From Dyella flagellata (GTDB lineage Bacteria > Pseudomonadota > Gammaproteobacteria > Xanthomonadales > Rhodanobacteraceae), in NCBI RefSeq assembly GCF_030160275.1, contig NZ_BSOA01000014.1, positions 124,001 to 188,000 on the forward strand: 64,000 bases of DNA, in the 5' to 3' direction. The first letter of the stretch is position 1. Every line of letters starts with the position of its first letter. The notes beneath the pieces are model-generated. The model did no database searches. It saw only the letters and a program-made list of their open reading frames with translations, and was not told the origin of the DNA. Of the stretch, positions 8,930-16,714 are shown piece by piece. The position numbers and the translations under genes are program-made.

Positions 8930-10336
8930 ATGAGTTCCCTTCCACCAATCGCCGATCTCGATCTTCGCCGTGCCACGCTGTGCCAGATCCTGCATTGGCT
9001 GGCGTCCGGCCGGGTGCAGCCGGGCCGCTTGGCGGAGGTCTACCTGGCCGCCATCGAGCGCCTCAATCCTCGACTCAACGCTTACATCAGCGTGAGTCCT
9101 GCGCTGACGCGAGAGCAGGCGCAGGGGGCCGAGCATCGCCGTCGTGACGGCGTGATCGGGCGATTGGATGGCGTGCCCATCGCCGTCAAGGACAATTTCG
9201 ACCTCGCTGGCTGGCCGACGAGCTCAGGCTTACCAGGTCCTGTCAGGCCAGCGGAGCACGATGCCCACGTGGTGGCACGGTTGCGCGCCTCGGGTGCCGT
9301 CTTGACCGGCAAGACCAATATGGATGAAGGGGCGCTGGGCGCAGTCACCAACAACCCGCATTTCGGCGCCACGCACAATCCGTATCGTCACGGCTACACG
9401 GCAGGCGGCTCTTCAGGTGGCGCCGCTGCGGCGGTGGCCGCGGGGCTGGCGGTGGCGGCGATCGGATCGGACAGCCTGGGCTCGATCCGCATTCCAGCCA
9501 GCTATTGCGGCGTGTTCGCGTTGAAGCCGACGCAGGGCGAAATTTCCACGCGCGGCATGACCGCGGCGGCGCGCCGGCTCGATAGCGTGGGCCTGCTGGC
9601 GCGAAGTGTGGACGATCTCACCGTGCTGCTGCAGGTGCTTGCCGGTTACGACGCGGAAGATCCACGCTCGCGCCGTCGCCGTGTAGCCTTGTCGCCGCCG
9701 GACTGGGAGCCGGGAAAATTGCGCTGTGGCATGCTTCCCAACCTGCCCGCGCTTGGCGTGCAGCAAGATGTGCTGGACGTTTTCGAGGCGGCGCTAGCCA
9801 AGCTGGATCGCGAACTGGGCGAACGCCGCACGGTGGACTTCGACGACTGGCAGTTCCCACGCTCGCGTCGTGCCGGCTTTCTGCTGATGGAGGCGGAGAT
9901 GCTGGGTACCTTCGCTGCGCAGCTCGCCGACAACGAACACCCCGTATCGCCGCAGTTTCGCCGCCTGCTTGACTATGCGGCGCGCAAGACCGCGGCTGAT
10001 TACGCTGATGCCGATCGCGTGCTCGATGCCGCCGCGCTCAAGATGCGTCGGCTGTTTGCGCAGATCGATGTCCTGGTCACGCCCACCACGCCGCAAGCCG
10101 CCTTTGCGTTGGATGGGCCGGTGCCGGATAACCAAGGCGATCTCACCAGCTTCGCCAATCTTGCCGGCTGCCCGGCGGTAAGCATTCCCATGGGCACGTT
10201 GCCGAACGGCTTGCCGATCGGCATGCAGCTGATCGGCGCGCGCGGGTCCGATCTGCGCCTGCTCGAGCTGGCGGCGGTGTGGTCGGCCACGCTCGATGCG
10301 GCGCCCGAATATCCTGGCATGCGCGATGCTCTGTGA
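8930..10336 (+). CDS. Amidase signature family enzyme
   Basis: The 468-residue protein has the full amidase signature: the Ser-cisSer-Lys triad is visible as Lys87 in PIAVKDNFD, GGSSGG at 159-164, and Ser185 in the SLGSIRIPAS nucleophile region. The start MSSLPPIADL at 8930 follows GGAG; an upstream frame start at 8849 lacks support. Family members hydrolyse amide bonds (allophanate, malonamate, arylamide or tRNA-linked substrates). No GatB or GatC is adjacent, so a GatA role is unlikely. Substrate unknown. The last 11 nt overlap the start of the AlkB-like gene, suggesting translational coupling. Confidence 0.88.
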   Translation: MSSLPPIADLDLRRATLCQILHWLASGRVQPGRLAEVYLAAIERLNPRLNAYISVSPALTREQAQGAEHRRRDGVIGRLDGVPIAVKDNFDLAGWPTSSGLPGPVRPAEHDAHVVARLRASGAVLTGKTNMDEGALGAVTNNPHFGATHNPYRHGYTAGGSSGGAAAAVAAGLAVAAIGSDSLGSIRIPASYCGVFALKPTQGEISTRGMTAAARRLDSVGLLARSVDDLTVLLQVLAGYDAEDPRSRRRRVALSPPDWEPGKLRCGMLPNLPALGVQQDVLDVFEAALAKLDRELGERRTVDFDDWQFPRSRRAGFLLMEAEMLGTFAAQLADNEHPVSPQFRRLLDYAARKTAADYADADRVLDAAALKMRRLFAQIDVLVTPTTPQAAFALDGPVPDNQGDLTSFANLAGCPAVSIPMGTLPNGLPIGMQLIGARGSDLRLLELAAVWSATLDAAPEYPGMRDAL

Positions 10337-10982
10337 ACTTGCCGGTGGTGATTGGCAACGACTGCCTTTGGCCGATGCGGATGTGTATTACGCGCCTTCC
10401 TGGCTTGCTGCGGGGGAGGCGGACGAACTGCTTGGGCGTCTGCTCGACGAAATCCCTTGGGAACGCCATCGCCTGCGCATGTTCGGACGCGAAGTCGACG
10501 CACCGCGCCTGAGCTGCTGGATCGGCGATCCGGGCGCCACTTACGTGTATTCGCGTAGCCGTTTCGAACCCAGGTCTTGGACGCCATCGCTGTTGGGCTT
10601 GCGCGAGCGCGTCGAGCAAGCTTGTGCGGCGCGCTTCAACAGCGTGCTGGCGAATCTGTACCGCGGCGATCAGGATTCCATGGGCTGGCATAGCGACGAC
10701 GAGCCGGAACTTGGCGCACAACCGGTGATCGCATCGATCACCCTCGGCGCGGAACGCCGCTTTCGCTTCCGTCGCCGGGTGCCGCGCGGAGCGAGTGCGG
10801 CCCGGCCCGTCGGTCTTCTGCTGTCGCACGGCAGCCTGCTGTGCATGGCGGGCGATACCCAGCGCCTTTACCAGCATGATTTGCCCAAGAGCGCCGGCAG
10901 TTGCGGGGTACGCATAAATCTTACGTTCCGCATGATCAATTCGGCATACACGCCCCCGATGACGCCCTGCAACTTGGATTGA
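10326..10982 (+). CDS. AlkB-like 2-oxoglutarate/Fe(II) dioxygenase
   Basis: The 218-residue protein has the AlkB double-stranded beta-helix fold signature: the iron ligands in WHSDDEPEL (HxD), a distal His in YQHDLPK, and the 2-oxoglutarate-binding arginine region RINLTFR. The substrate loop YSRSRFEP and NSVLANLYRGDQDSMG match the ALKBH2/3-like group, which reverses alkyl damage such as 1-methyladenine and 3-methylcytosine in DNA. The ATG at 10326 overlaps the amidase end by 11 nt; an earlier in-frame ATG at 10296 is also possible. Direct-reversal repair is inferred from the family. Confidence 0.88.
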   Translation: MLCELAGGDWQRLPLADADVYYAPSWLAAGEADELLGRLLDEIPWERHRLRMFGREVDAPRLSCWIGDPGATYVYSRSRFEPRSWTPSLLGLRERVEQACAARFNSVLANLYRGDQDSMGWHSDDEPELGAQPVIASITLGAERRFRFRRRVPRGASAARPVGLLLSHGSLLCMAGDTQRLYQHDLPKSAGSCGVRINLTFRMINSAYTPPMTPCNLD

Positions 10983-11042
10983 CAGGGAGTGGCGGGGATA
11001 ATGCGCGATCCTTCCCGTCCTCCCCACCCGTGCAGGCCCGCA

Positions 11043-12143
11043 ATGACTCAGAAGACCGTACTCAACGCCCTCCATCGCGAACTTGGTGCGCGCATGGTCG
11101 ATTTCGGTGGCTGGGATATGCCGATCAGTTACGGTTCGCAGATCGAAGAGCATCACGTGGTGCGCCGCGATGCCGGCATGTTCGACGTCTCCCATATGAC
11201 GGTCGTCGATCTGCACGGCGCACGCACGCGGGAGTTTCTGCGTCATCTGCTGGCCAACAGCGTCGACAAGCTGAAAGTGCAGGGCAAGGCGTTGTATAGC
11301 TGCATGCTCAACGAGCAGGGCGGGGTGATCGATGATCTCATCGTCTACCTCTTGGGCGACGAACACTTCCGCCTGGTGGTCAACGCTGCCACGCGCGACA
11401 AGGATCTGGCCTGGATCGAACGGCAGGCACGGGCCTTCGACGTAAGCGTCAGGGAACGCCCCGAGTTCGCGATGATCGCCGTACAAGGCCCCAGTGCGCG
11501 TGCCAAGGTGATTGGCCTGCTGCATGAAGTGGACCGTCCGCGCATCGAAAAGCTCGGTCGCTTTGCCGCGGCCGCGGCACAAGGTCCTCATGGCATGCCG
11601 CTGTTCATCGCACGCACCGGCTACACCGGCGAGGACGGTTTCGAGATCATCCTGCCGCAAGAGCATGCCGTCGCCCTGTGGAAGGAACTGGCCGCCGCGG
11701 GCGTCGCCGCGTGTGGGCTGGGTGCGCGCGACACTTTGCGCCTGGAAGCCGGCATGAATCTCTACGGCCAGGACATGGACGAAAATGTCACGCCATGGGA
11801 AGCGGGCCTGGCCTGGACTATTGCGCTGGATGAAGGTCGTGACTTCATCGGCCGCAAGGCGCTGCAGGCGCAGCAAGCCGCCGGCGTCCCGCGCGCGATG
11901 GTCGGCCTGGTACTGGACGAAAAAGGCGTGCTTCGCCACGGCCAGAAAGTGCTGACGCCGCAAGGCGAAGGGGAAATCCTTTCCGGCAGCTTCGCGCCCA
12001 CTTTGAACAAGTCGGTGGCGTTCGCACGCGTTCCTGCCGGCGCGGTCGAGCAGGTACGAGTCGACATCCGCGGCCGCGAAGTGCCGGTCCGCGTGGTGAA
12101 GTTCCCATTCGTGCGCGACGGCAAGGCCTGCGAAGGCATCTGA
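11043..12143 (+). CDS. gcvT: Glycine cleavage system aminomethyltransferase (T protein)
   Basis: The 366-residue protein starts [27 protein letters not shown], cut here to its conserved heart [16 protein letters not shown] upstream at 10989 and an ATG at 11001 are in frame but would add a non-conserved tail. Folate-binding residues lie in [10 protein letters not shown] and [27 protein letters not shown] and the C-terminal [13 protein letters not shown] are typical. T protein transfers the methylene group from the aminomethyl-lipoyl arm of GcvH to tetrahydrofolate, releasing ammonia. gcvH follows 91 bp downstream; gcvP is not in the window. Confidence 0.96.
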   Translation: MTQKTVLNALHRELGARMVDFGGWDMPISYGSQIEEHHVVRRDAGMFDVSHMTVVDLHGARTREFLRHLLANSVDKLKVQGKALYSCMLNEQGGVIDDLIVYLLGDEHFRLVVNAATRDKDLAWIERQARAFDVSVRERPEFAMIAVQGPSARAKVIGLLHEVDRPRIEKLGRFAAAAAQGPHGMPLFIARTGYTGEDGFEIILPQEHAVALWKELAAAGVAACGLGARDTLRLEAGMNLYGQDMDENVTPWEAGLAWTIALDEGRDFIGRKALQAQQAAGVPRAMVGLVLDEKGVLRHGQKVLTPQGEGEILSGSFAPTLNKSVAFARVPAGAVEQVRVDIRGREVPVRVVKFPFVRDGKACEGI

Positions 12144-12234
12144 GCGCCGCAGCGGGAGTGTCCCATTCCCGCATCGGCAGCGGTTAGAATCGGCAAAATC
12201 AATCCCTGATCGAAATCAATCACTGGACCCGACC

Positions 12235-12636
12235 ATGAGCGCGAGCGAGATTCCCGGCGATCTGAAATTTCTCAAGTCCCACGAGTGGGCCCGTGTCGAA
12301 GACAAGGGGCTGGTTCGCGTGGGCATTTCCAACCATGCCCAGGAGCAACTTGGCGACCTGGTTTACGTCGAACTGCCGGAAGTGGGCGCCCAGGTGCAGG
12401 CGGGCAGCGGTGCGGCCACCGTGGAGTCGGTCAAGGCCGCTTCGGACATCTACTCGCCGGTGTCCGGCGAGATCGTCGAGGTGAACGAGAGTCTTGCCGA
12501 CAAGCCCGAGACCATCAATGAAGACGCCTACGGCGAGGGCTGGCTGTTCGTGGTCAAGCCCAGCGATCGCGGTGAGCTGGACGAACTGCTCGACGCGGAT
12601 GCCTACGCCGAACTGATCGAGAACGAAGACCACTGA
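12235..12636 (+). CDS. gcvH: Glycine cleavage system H protein
   Basis: The 133-residue lipoyl carrier has the canonical motif [19 protein letters not shown], in which the lysine after SV is the lipoylation site. The N-terminus ([14 protein letters not shown]) and the end ([14 protein letters not shown]) are typical. It shuttles the aminomethyl group between P, T and L proteins. LipB and LipA, which make the lipoyl group, are encoded at 59.6-61.3 kb. TAGAAT at 12185-12190 could be a -10 box for separate expression, but no good -35 is seen. Confidence 0.97.
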   Translation: MSASEIPGDLKFLKSHEWARVEDKGLVRVGISNHAQEQLGDLVYVELPEVGAQVQAGSGAATVESVKAASDIYSPVSGEIVEVNESLADKPETINEDAYGEGWLFVVKPSDRGELDELLDADAYAELIENEDH

Positions 12637-12656
12637 TAGTGCGATCAGCTTGATCG

Positions 12657-12684
12657 GAGAACGGCCGCCTACGCGGCCGTTCTC
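12657..12684 (+). terminator. Hairpin downstream of gcvH
   Basis: A perfect 12-bp stem (GAGAACGGCCGC and its complement) with a 4-nt loop lies 20 bp after the gcvH stop. The following GTGTTCG is poor in T, so intrinsic termination may be partial. Confidence 0.55.
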
Positions 12685-13135
12685 GTGTTCGTGGCAGTGC
12701 ATGACGCAGGCGTGCAGCGCTGGCGTGTGCAGCGTGAAGAAAACGCGTGGCGACACAGGGACTGAGCATGGCGAAAAGTCCATCGTGTGCGCGTCCGGTC
12801 TGTCGCGGCGGAGCGCTTCGAGGGTGCTCGGACGGTCTCAAGACCTCTTCGGCGCCGTCTCGAGCATCTCCCAGTCTAAATTTGTTCATGCTCCCGGATG
12901 ACCCGTTCCGGCCGTCTCCCTGGCATGACACACCGCGTGATCGCTTGGCTCGCATGGCTGCGGTGCGCGTATCAGGGCGGATGAGAAAAATCACATTTTT
13001 TAGCTTGTTTTTGGCCTTTTTTTAAAATCGCGCGAGGTGAATTCCTTGAATATTTAGATGGCTGTCTGCATTGCAATGAGTCATCGAAATACCGTTCTCC
13101 CGAGCGTGCCGCCGACCGGTCGCCGGGGCGAAGGG

Positions 13136-13187
13136 ATTGATTTCATGGCAAAAATCAATTGACAGTTGAAATGTTCGGGAATAGCTT
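13136..13187 (+). promoter_or_regulatory. Inverted repeat and promoter candidate of the MetJ-H1 gene
   Basis: ATTGATTT at 13136-13143 and AAATCAAT at 13152-13159 form a perfect 8-bp inverted repeat with an 8-bp spacer. It abuts TTGACA at 13159-13164, an exact -35 consensus; a weak TAGCTT follows after 17 bp at 13182-13187. The inverted repeat is therefore well placed for an operator. It does not resemble the AGACGTCT met box. Regulator unknown. Confidence 0.4.
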
Positions 13188-13214
13188 TCGCACCATAAAC
13201 GGGGAACGTTTCCA

Positions 13215-13757
13215 ATGGTGGCATCGAAATACATCCAGCCTTACGTAGAACATGGTGCAAAAGCCGAGGCGGTCAGAAAGATCACAGTCTCGATTCCAAT
13301 GCATGTATTGCGACTGCTGTCGGACCTGCGCACTTACCGGCAGGTCAACAATTTGCGGCACGCCACCAACAGCGACCTGCTGGTTGAGGCGTTCCTCCAC
13401 GCTTTTACTGGGCAACCACTGCCAACTGATGAGGAGCTAAGACGTACTATGGCCACTGCCAAGAAAACCGCACGTAAGTCGGCGAAGAAAGCCGCCAAGA
13501 AGACCACTCGTAAAGCTGCAGCCAAGCGGCCGGTCGCCAAGAAGGCCACCGCCAAGAAGCGCACCGCGCGCAAGACCGCCAAGAAGGCGGGTGCCAAGCG
13601 CGTAGGCGCGAAGAAAGCCACCGCCAAGCGCGTTGGCGCCAAGAAGGCCGCCAAGAAGGCGACCCGTAAGCGCACCGCCAAGAAGGCAGCCGCTGCCAAA
13701 GTCGTAAAGGCCACCAAGGCCGCCAAGGCCCCCCGGGCCCCCAAGGCCAAGAAGTAA
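13215..13757 (+). CDS. MetJ repressor domain fused to histone H1-like tail
   Basis: Residues 5-78 are strikingly close to the E. coli methionine repressor: YIxPYxEHG, the DNA-contacting strand KITVSIP (Lys22, Thr24), [12 protein letters not shown] and [13 protein letters not shown]. The MetJ C-terminal helix is missing. From residue 79 ([14 protein letters not shown]) the protein becomes about 102 residues of Lys/Ala/Arg repeats with no acidic residue, like eukaryotic H1 tails and bacterial H1-like proteins. GGGGAA lies 8 nt before the ATG. Likely a nucleoid-associated protein with a ribbon-helix-helix head; whether it binds S-adenosylmethionine or met operators is unknown. An internal ATG at 13449 could start an H1-only product. 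Confidence 0.88.
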   Translation: MVASKYIQPYVEHGAKAEAVRKITVSIPMHVLRLLSDLRTYRQVNNLRHATNSDLLVEAFLHAFTGQPLPTDEELRRTMATAKKTARKSAKKAAKKTTRKAAAKRPVAKKATAKKRTARKTAKKAGAKRVGAKKATAKRVGAKKAAKKATRKRTAKKAAAAKVVKATKAAKAPRAPKAKK

Positions 13758-13787
13758 GCACAACAACTAGAGTCTCACTCGATTTAT

Positions 13788-13813
13788 CTCCCTGCGGTGC
13801 CCAGCGCAGGGAG
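13788..13813 (+). terminator. Hairpin after the MetJ-H1 gene
   Basis: A perfect 9-bp stem, CTCCCTGCG and CGCAGGGAG with an 8-nt loop, lies 30 bp after the stop codon. No T-tract follows; a second hairpin comes 17 bp later. Confidence 0.5.
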
Positions 13814-13830
13814 GTGGTTCGAAAGCGTTT

Positions 13831-13853
13831 CGTCCCGGCCTCGTGCCGGGACG
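13831..13853 (+). terminator. Second hairpin after the MetJ-H1 gene
   Basis: A perfect 9-bp GC-rich stem (CGTCCCGGC and its complement) with a 5-nt loop is followed by CTTCATTTAG. With the preceding hairpin it makes a tandem terminator likely for a highly expressed gene. Confidence 0.55.
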
Positions 13854-14101
13854 CTTCATTTAGGGCCTTTGCTTCCGGTCACCGAAAAACAAGAAGAACA
13901 TGGCCTTGGGATGGATTCCCCCCTCTCGCTGATACGCAGTTCGCCTCGCCGGCGTTCGTGATCGTCCTCACAATTGCAGAGCCACTCCAATCGCGCTACC
14001 TTTGGCCCATCCGCGCCGCGGCAAGCCTTAAGGGGGGAAGCCGCTCCTGGATAACAGGGGGGAAGCGCGGGTATCTAATGCCACTGCAGTTGTGAAAGAT
14101 C

Positions 14102-15151
14102 ATGGATACCCGAAACAGTCGTCATGCGCGCTCGCTTGCGCGCGGGGCCTTCAAGCCCGTCATCATTGCGATCCTTGCCGTGGTTGCAGGTCTCGCCGTC
14201 GTGTCCTGGTTCCTCATCATCAAGCCGCACGAGGACTTGATGACCGCGGACTCAGGCGGCCACCCGTCCACGCCGGTCAACCTTAACCAGCAACAGGCGG
14301 CAGCGGCGCCGGTAAACGTCGACGCGCTGAGCATCGACGCGTTGCTGTCCGAAGCGCGCAAGGCGATGAACCAAGAGCGCGTGATCGCCCCGTCCGGCAA
14401 CAATGCTTTCGAGTTCTACCTCAAGGTGCTGCAGAAGCAGCCCGGCAACCAGGTGGCGGCCGATGCCTTGCGCGAAACGTTCCCGTTTGCGGCCAGCAAC
14501 GTCGAGCAGGTCATCAACCAGCGTCAGTTCGATGAAGCCGAACGCGAAATCAACCTGCTGGCCAAGGTGGATCCCACCAACTACACGTTGACCATCCTGC
14601 GCTCCAAGCTGGATGCCCAGCGCAAGACGCTCGACCAGGAGCAGCAGAAACAGCTCGACCAGCAGCATCAGGCCGAGCTGGCGGCGCAGAAGGCGGCGGC
14701 CGACAAGGCTGTGGCCGACAAGGCGCTTGCCGAGAAGGCGGCGGCGGATAAGGCGGCGCAGCAGCAAACGGCGCTGGCCACGCAGCAGCCAAAGGCCAAG
14801 GAGCCAGGCACGTCGCCGGCAGCCGCCCAGAACAGCCAGGCGGCCAGTGCGAACGCTTCCACTGGCGGCGGAACCAGCGACCCTGTTGCGATTTCCGCCA
14901 TCCGCCCGCGCTATCCGACCACCGCTCTTCGCAACAACCAGGAAGGCTGGGTGGATGTGCAATACACGGTCAACGTGGACGGCAGCGTGAGCAACATCTC
15001 CGTAGTTGGCGCCGAACCGCGGCACGTATTCGACAACGCCGCCATTGACGCGCTGCGCCGCGCCAAGTTCTCGCCGGCCATGCGCGACGGCAGCGCGGTC
15101 GCCTCGCAGCAGCAGAAGCGAATCGAGTTCAAGCTCAGTGCTTCGCAGTGA
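14102..15151 (+). CDS. TonB-like energy transducer protein
   Basis: The 349-residue protein has one N-terminal membrane anchor (about residues 18-41), a periplasmic region, a charged Gln/Ala/Lys-rich coiled stretch (about 180-235, repeats such as AADKAVADKA), and a C-terminal TonB domain from about 258 (AIRPRYPTTALRNNQEGWVDVQYTVN, DNAAIDALRRAKFSPA). TonB transmits proton-motive force from ExbBD to outer-membrane receptors. Here the central part is longer than usual, lacks a Pro-rich linker, and contains a helical, TPR-like segment (ALRETFPFAAS, EINLLAKVDPTNY). No exbB or exbD is adjacent, so a paralogue with a special role is possible. Confidence 0.85.
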   Translation: MDTRNSRHARSLARGAFKPVIIAILAVVAGLAVVSWFLIIKPHEDLMTADSGGHPSTPVNLNQQQAAAAPVNVDALSIDALLSEARKAMNQERVIAPSGNNAFEFYLKVLQKQPGNQVAADALRETFPFAASNVEQVINQRQFDEAEREINLLAKVDPTNYTLTILRSKLDAQRKTLDQEQQKQLDQQHQAELAAQKAAADKAVADKALAEKAAADKAAQQQTALATQQPKAKEPGTSPAAAQNSQAASANASTGGGTSDPVAISAIRPRYPTTALRNNQEGWVDVQYTVNVDGSVSNISVVGAEPRHVFDNAAIDALRRAKFSPAMRDGSAVASQQQKRIEFKLSASQ

Positions 15152-15211
15152 TGTTGCTCGGATCGCTCCCGCCCCTGCTCACAGGGGTGGGAGCCGCATA
15201 GGGTGAATGCT

Positions 15212-16528
15212 TTACCCGCGCCGCCGCGATTTGTGCCGTGACCTCGCCGGTGCCGCGCGATGGGCCGGCGGATCGCTTTCCACGCCAGCCCAGTCCTCGT
15301 GCGGTAAGCCGAGCATCGCATCGAATACCATCGGCATCAGGTCGGTACCGACCGAACCTGGCGAGTTCCACATCGAAACCATGCCGACGCCGTATTTTGG
15401 AAAGAACGCGATCATCGTGCGATAACCTTCCACGGCACCACCGTGGAATACCAACGTTTCGCCCGCATAGGTGAACACGCGCCAGCCCAGTGCGTAACTC
15501 GCTGAGGTCACGCGGGCGCGGCGCCATGGGGTGTTGTGCATTTCGGCAGGCGTCGGCACGCCGGGTGCGTGCAGTTCGTCCAGCAGCGCTTGCGGCAGCA
15601 CGTCAGGCCTTCCGCCCATCTGCGCCATCAGCCATTGCTCCATGTCGCGCAGGCTCGCGTTAACACCGGCGGCGGGTGCCACGCGGTAATAAGCTTCCTT
15701 GGGATCGAAAGACTCCCAGTTGTGCGCACCGTGCGGACGGTGCGGATGCGCCCAGCTCTTGCTGCCTTCCAATGCCTCGCGGCCATAGCTCGCGGTGGTC
15801 ATGCCTAGCGGGAAGAACAGGCGCTTGTCGACCTGGTGATAGAAGAAGTCGCCGGTTTCGGCATAGATCAAGTCGCCGATCAGGCTGAAGGCGACGTTTT
15901 GGTAGCCGTAGCACTGGCCTACGTTGCAGGTCAGCGTCACCTCGTCAAGCTTGCGCACCAGTTCCTCATAGGGAACGTTGTCCTCCAGCATCTGATCGTA
16001 GGTGTTGTGCGGCAGCCCCAAGCGCTGCCCGAGAATGTCGCGAACGGTGACTTCGCCAGAAGCTTGCGCATCCTTCAATTGGAAGAAGGGCACCGCGTCG
16101 GCCAGCTTGGTATCCCAGCTGAAGCGGCCATCCTCGATCAGCAGACCGGTGATCGCGGTGGCGAACGCCTTGGATAGTGACGCCAGACGGAACACGGTGG
16201 TGGGCGTGACCGGTTCCTGCGTAGCGACATCCGCATAGCCGATGGTGCGCTCGAAAGCCACCTTGTTGTCCACCACCACCGCGGTGGCGAGACCGGCCAC
16301 CTCGTTGCGTTCCGCCACCACATCCAGCCAGTGCGAATAAGCCTGCAGGGCTGCCTTGACGCGTTCGGGCGGAAGGGTGGCACTGAAGTCAGTGGCGTCG
16401 TGGCGCGCTTGGCGGATGTCGGCTGCCGGCGGAGTGTCGGTGAATGCCTTTGCGGCCGAAGCGGGCAGCCAGGTGGCGCCGGCACCGAGCAGGCTGGCGA
16501 TCAGCAAGGGAAGCTTACGGAACTGCAT
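15212..16528 (-). CDS. Exported serine hydrolase, beta-lactamase class C fold
   Basis: The 438-residue protein begins with a signal peptide (MQFRKLPLLIASLLGAGATW...ASA). The active-site serine is in the SxxK motif SLSK (FRLASLSKAFA), the Tyr motif is YGYQN, and the third box is HGGAVEGY. This fold includes class C beta-lactamases, D,D-peptidases, esterases and EstB-like enzymes; no antibiotic resistance role can be inferred. A GGAG sequence precedes the ATG at 16528, and the upstream frame to 16591 adds only basic residues. The tail is Arg-rich (RSRHKSRRRG). It is downstream of the GMC oxidoreductase on the same strand, 186 bp apart. Confidence 0.85.
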   Translation of the reverse strand: MQFRKLPLLIASLLGAGATWLPASAAKAFTDTPPAADIRQARHDATDFSATLPPERVKAALQAYSHWLDVVAERNEVAGLATAVVVDNKVAFERTIGYADVATQEPVTPTTVFRLASLSKAFATAITGLLIEDGRFSWDTKLADAVPFFQLKDAQASGEVTVRDILGQRLGLPHNTYDQMLEDNVPYEELVRKLDEVTLTCNVGQCYGYQNVAFSLIGDLIYAETGDFFYHQVDKRLFFPLGMTTASYGREALEGSKSWAHPHRPHGAHNWESFDPKEAYYRVAPAAGVNASLRDMEQWLMAQMGGRPDVLPQALLDELHAPGVPTPAEMHNTPWRRARVTSASYALGWRVFTYAGETLVFHGGAVEGYRTMIAFFPKYGVGMVSMWNSPGSVGTDLMPMVFDAMLGLPHEDWAGVESDPPAHRAAPARSRHKSRRRG

Positions 16529-16714
16529 GCTACTCCGCTTGTTACAGGCGTGACGTCTAGCCCTTAGGCTCAGACTGGTGGGGTCATCCATGCGTGAGTG
16601 CAGGATTGTCCTGTACTTCGAACAGGGTCACAACGCCGTGATGTCGCCAACGGAAGTTTCTGTTGCAGTGCATCGGAACTCTGTGCGACGCGTGAATTTT
16701 CTGCCCATGGCGCA

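Larger units (their letters stand above)
12637..13214. other. Intergenic region upstream of the MetJ-H1 gene
   Basis: The 578 bp hold no convincing gene. They begin with the hairpin at 12657-12684 and end in a sharply AT-rich segment (about 12980-13030, with runs of A and T) that contrasts with the GC-rich surroundings and could be curved. TAAAAT at 13023-13028 is a good -10 candidate with a weak TTAGCT 17 bp upstream. A second promoter candidate and an inverted repeat lie closer to the gene. Confidence 0.5.
13758..14101. other. Intergenic region between MetJ-H1 and tonB-like genes
   Basis: The 344 bp contain two strong hairpins (listed separately) followed by about 240 bp without a supported gene. 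TTGCAG at 13974-13979 and TACCTT at 13997-14002, 17 bp apart, are a weak promoter candidate for the TonB-like gene. Confidence 0.45.

Noticed and set aside
10143-11963. 606-codon open frame opposite alkB and gcvT
   Set aside because: It spans two solid genes on the other strand and has no family match by eye.
13437-13766. Gly/Leu-rich minus-strand frame opposite the H1 tail
   Set aside because: Its repetitive sequence is simply the complement of the Lys/Ala repeats.
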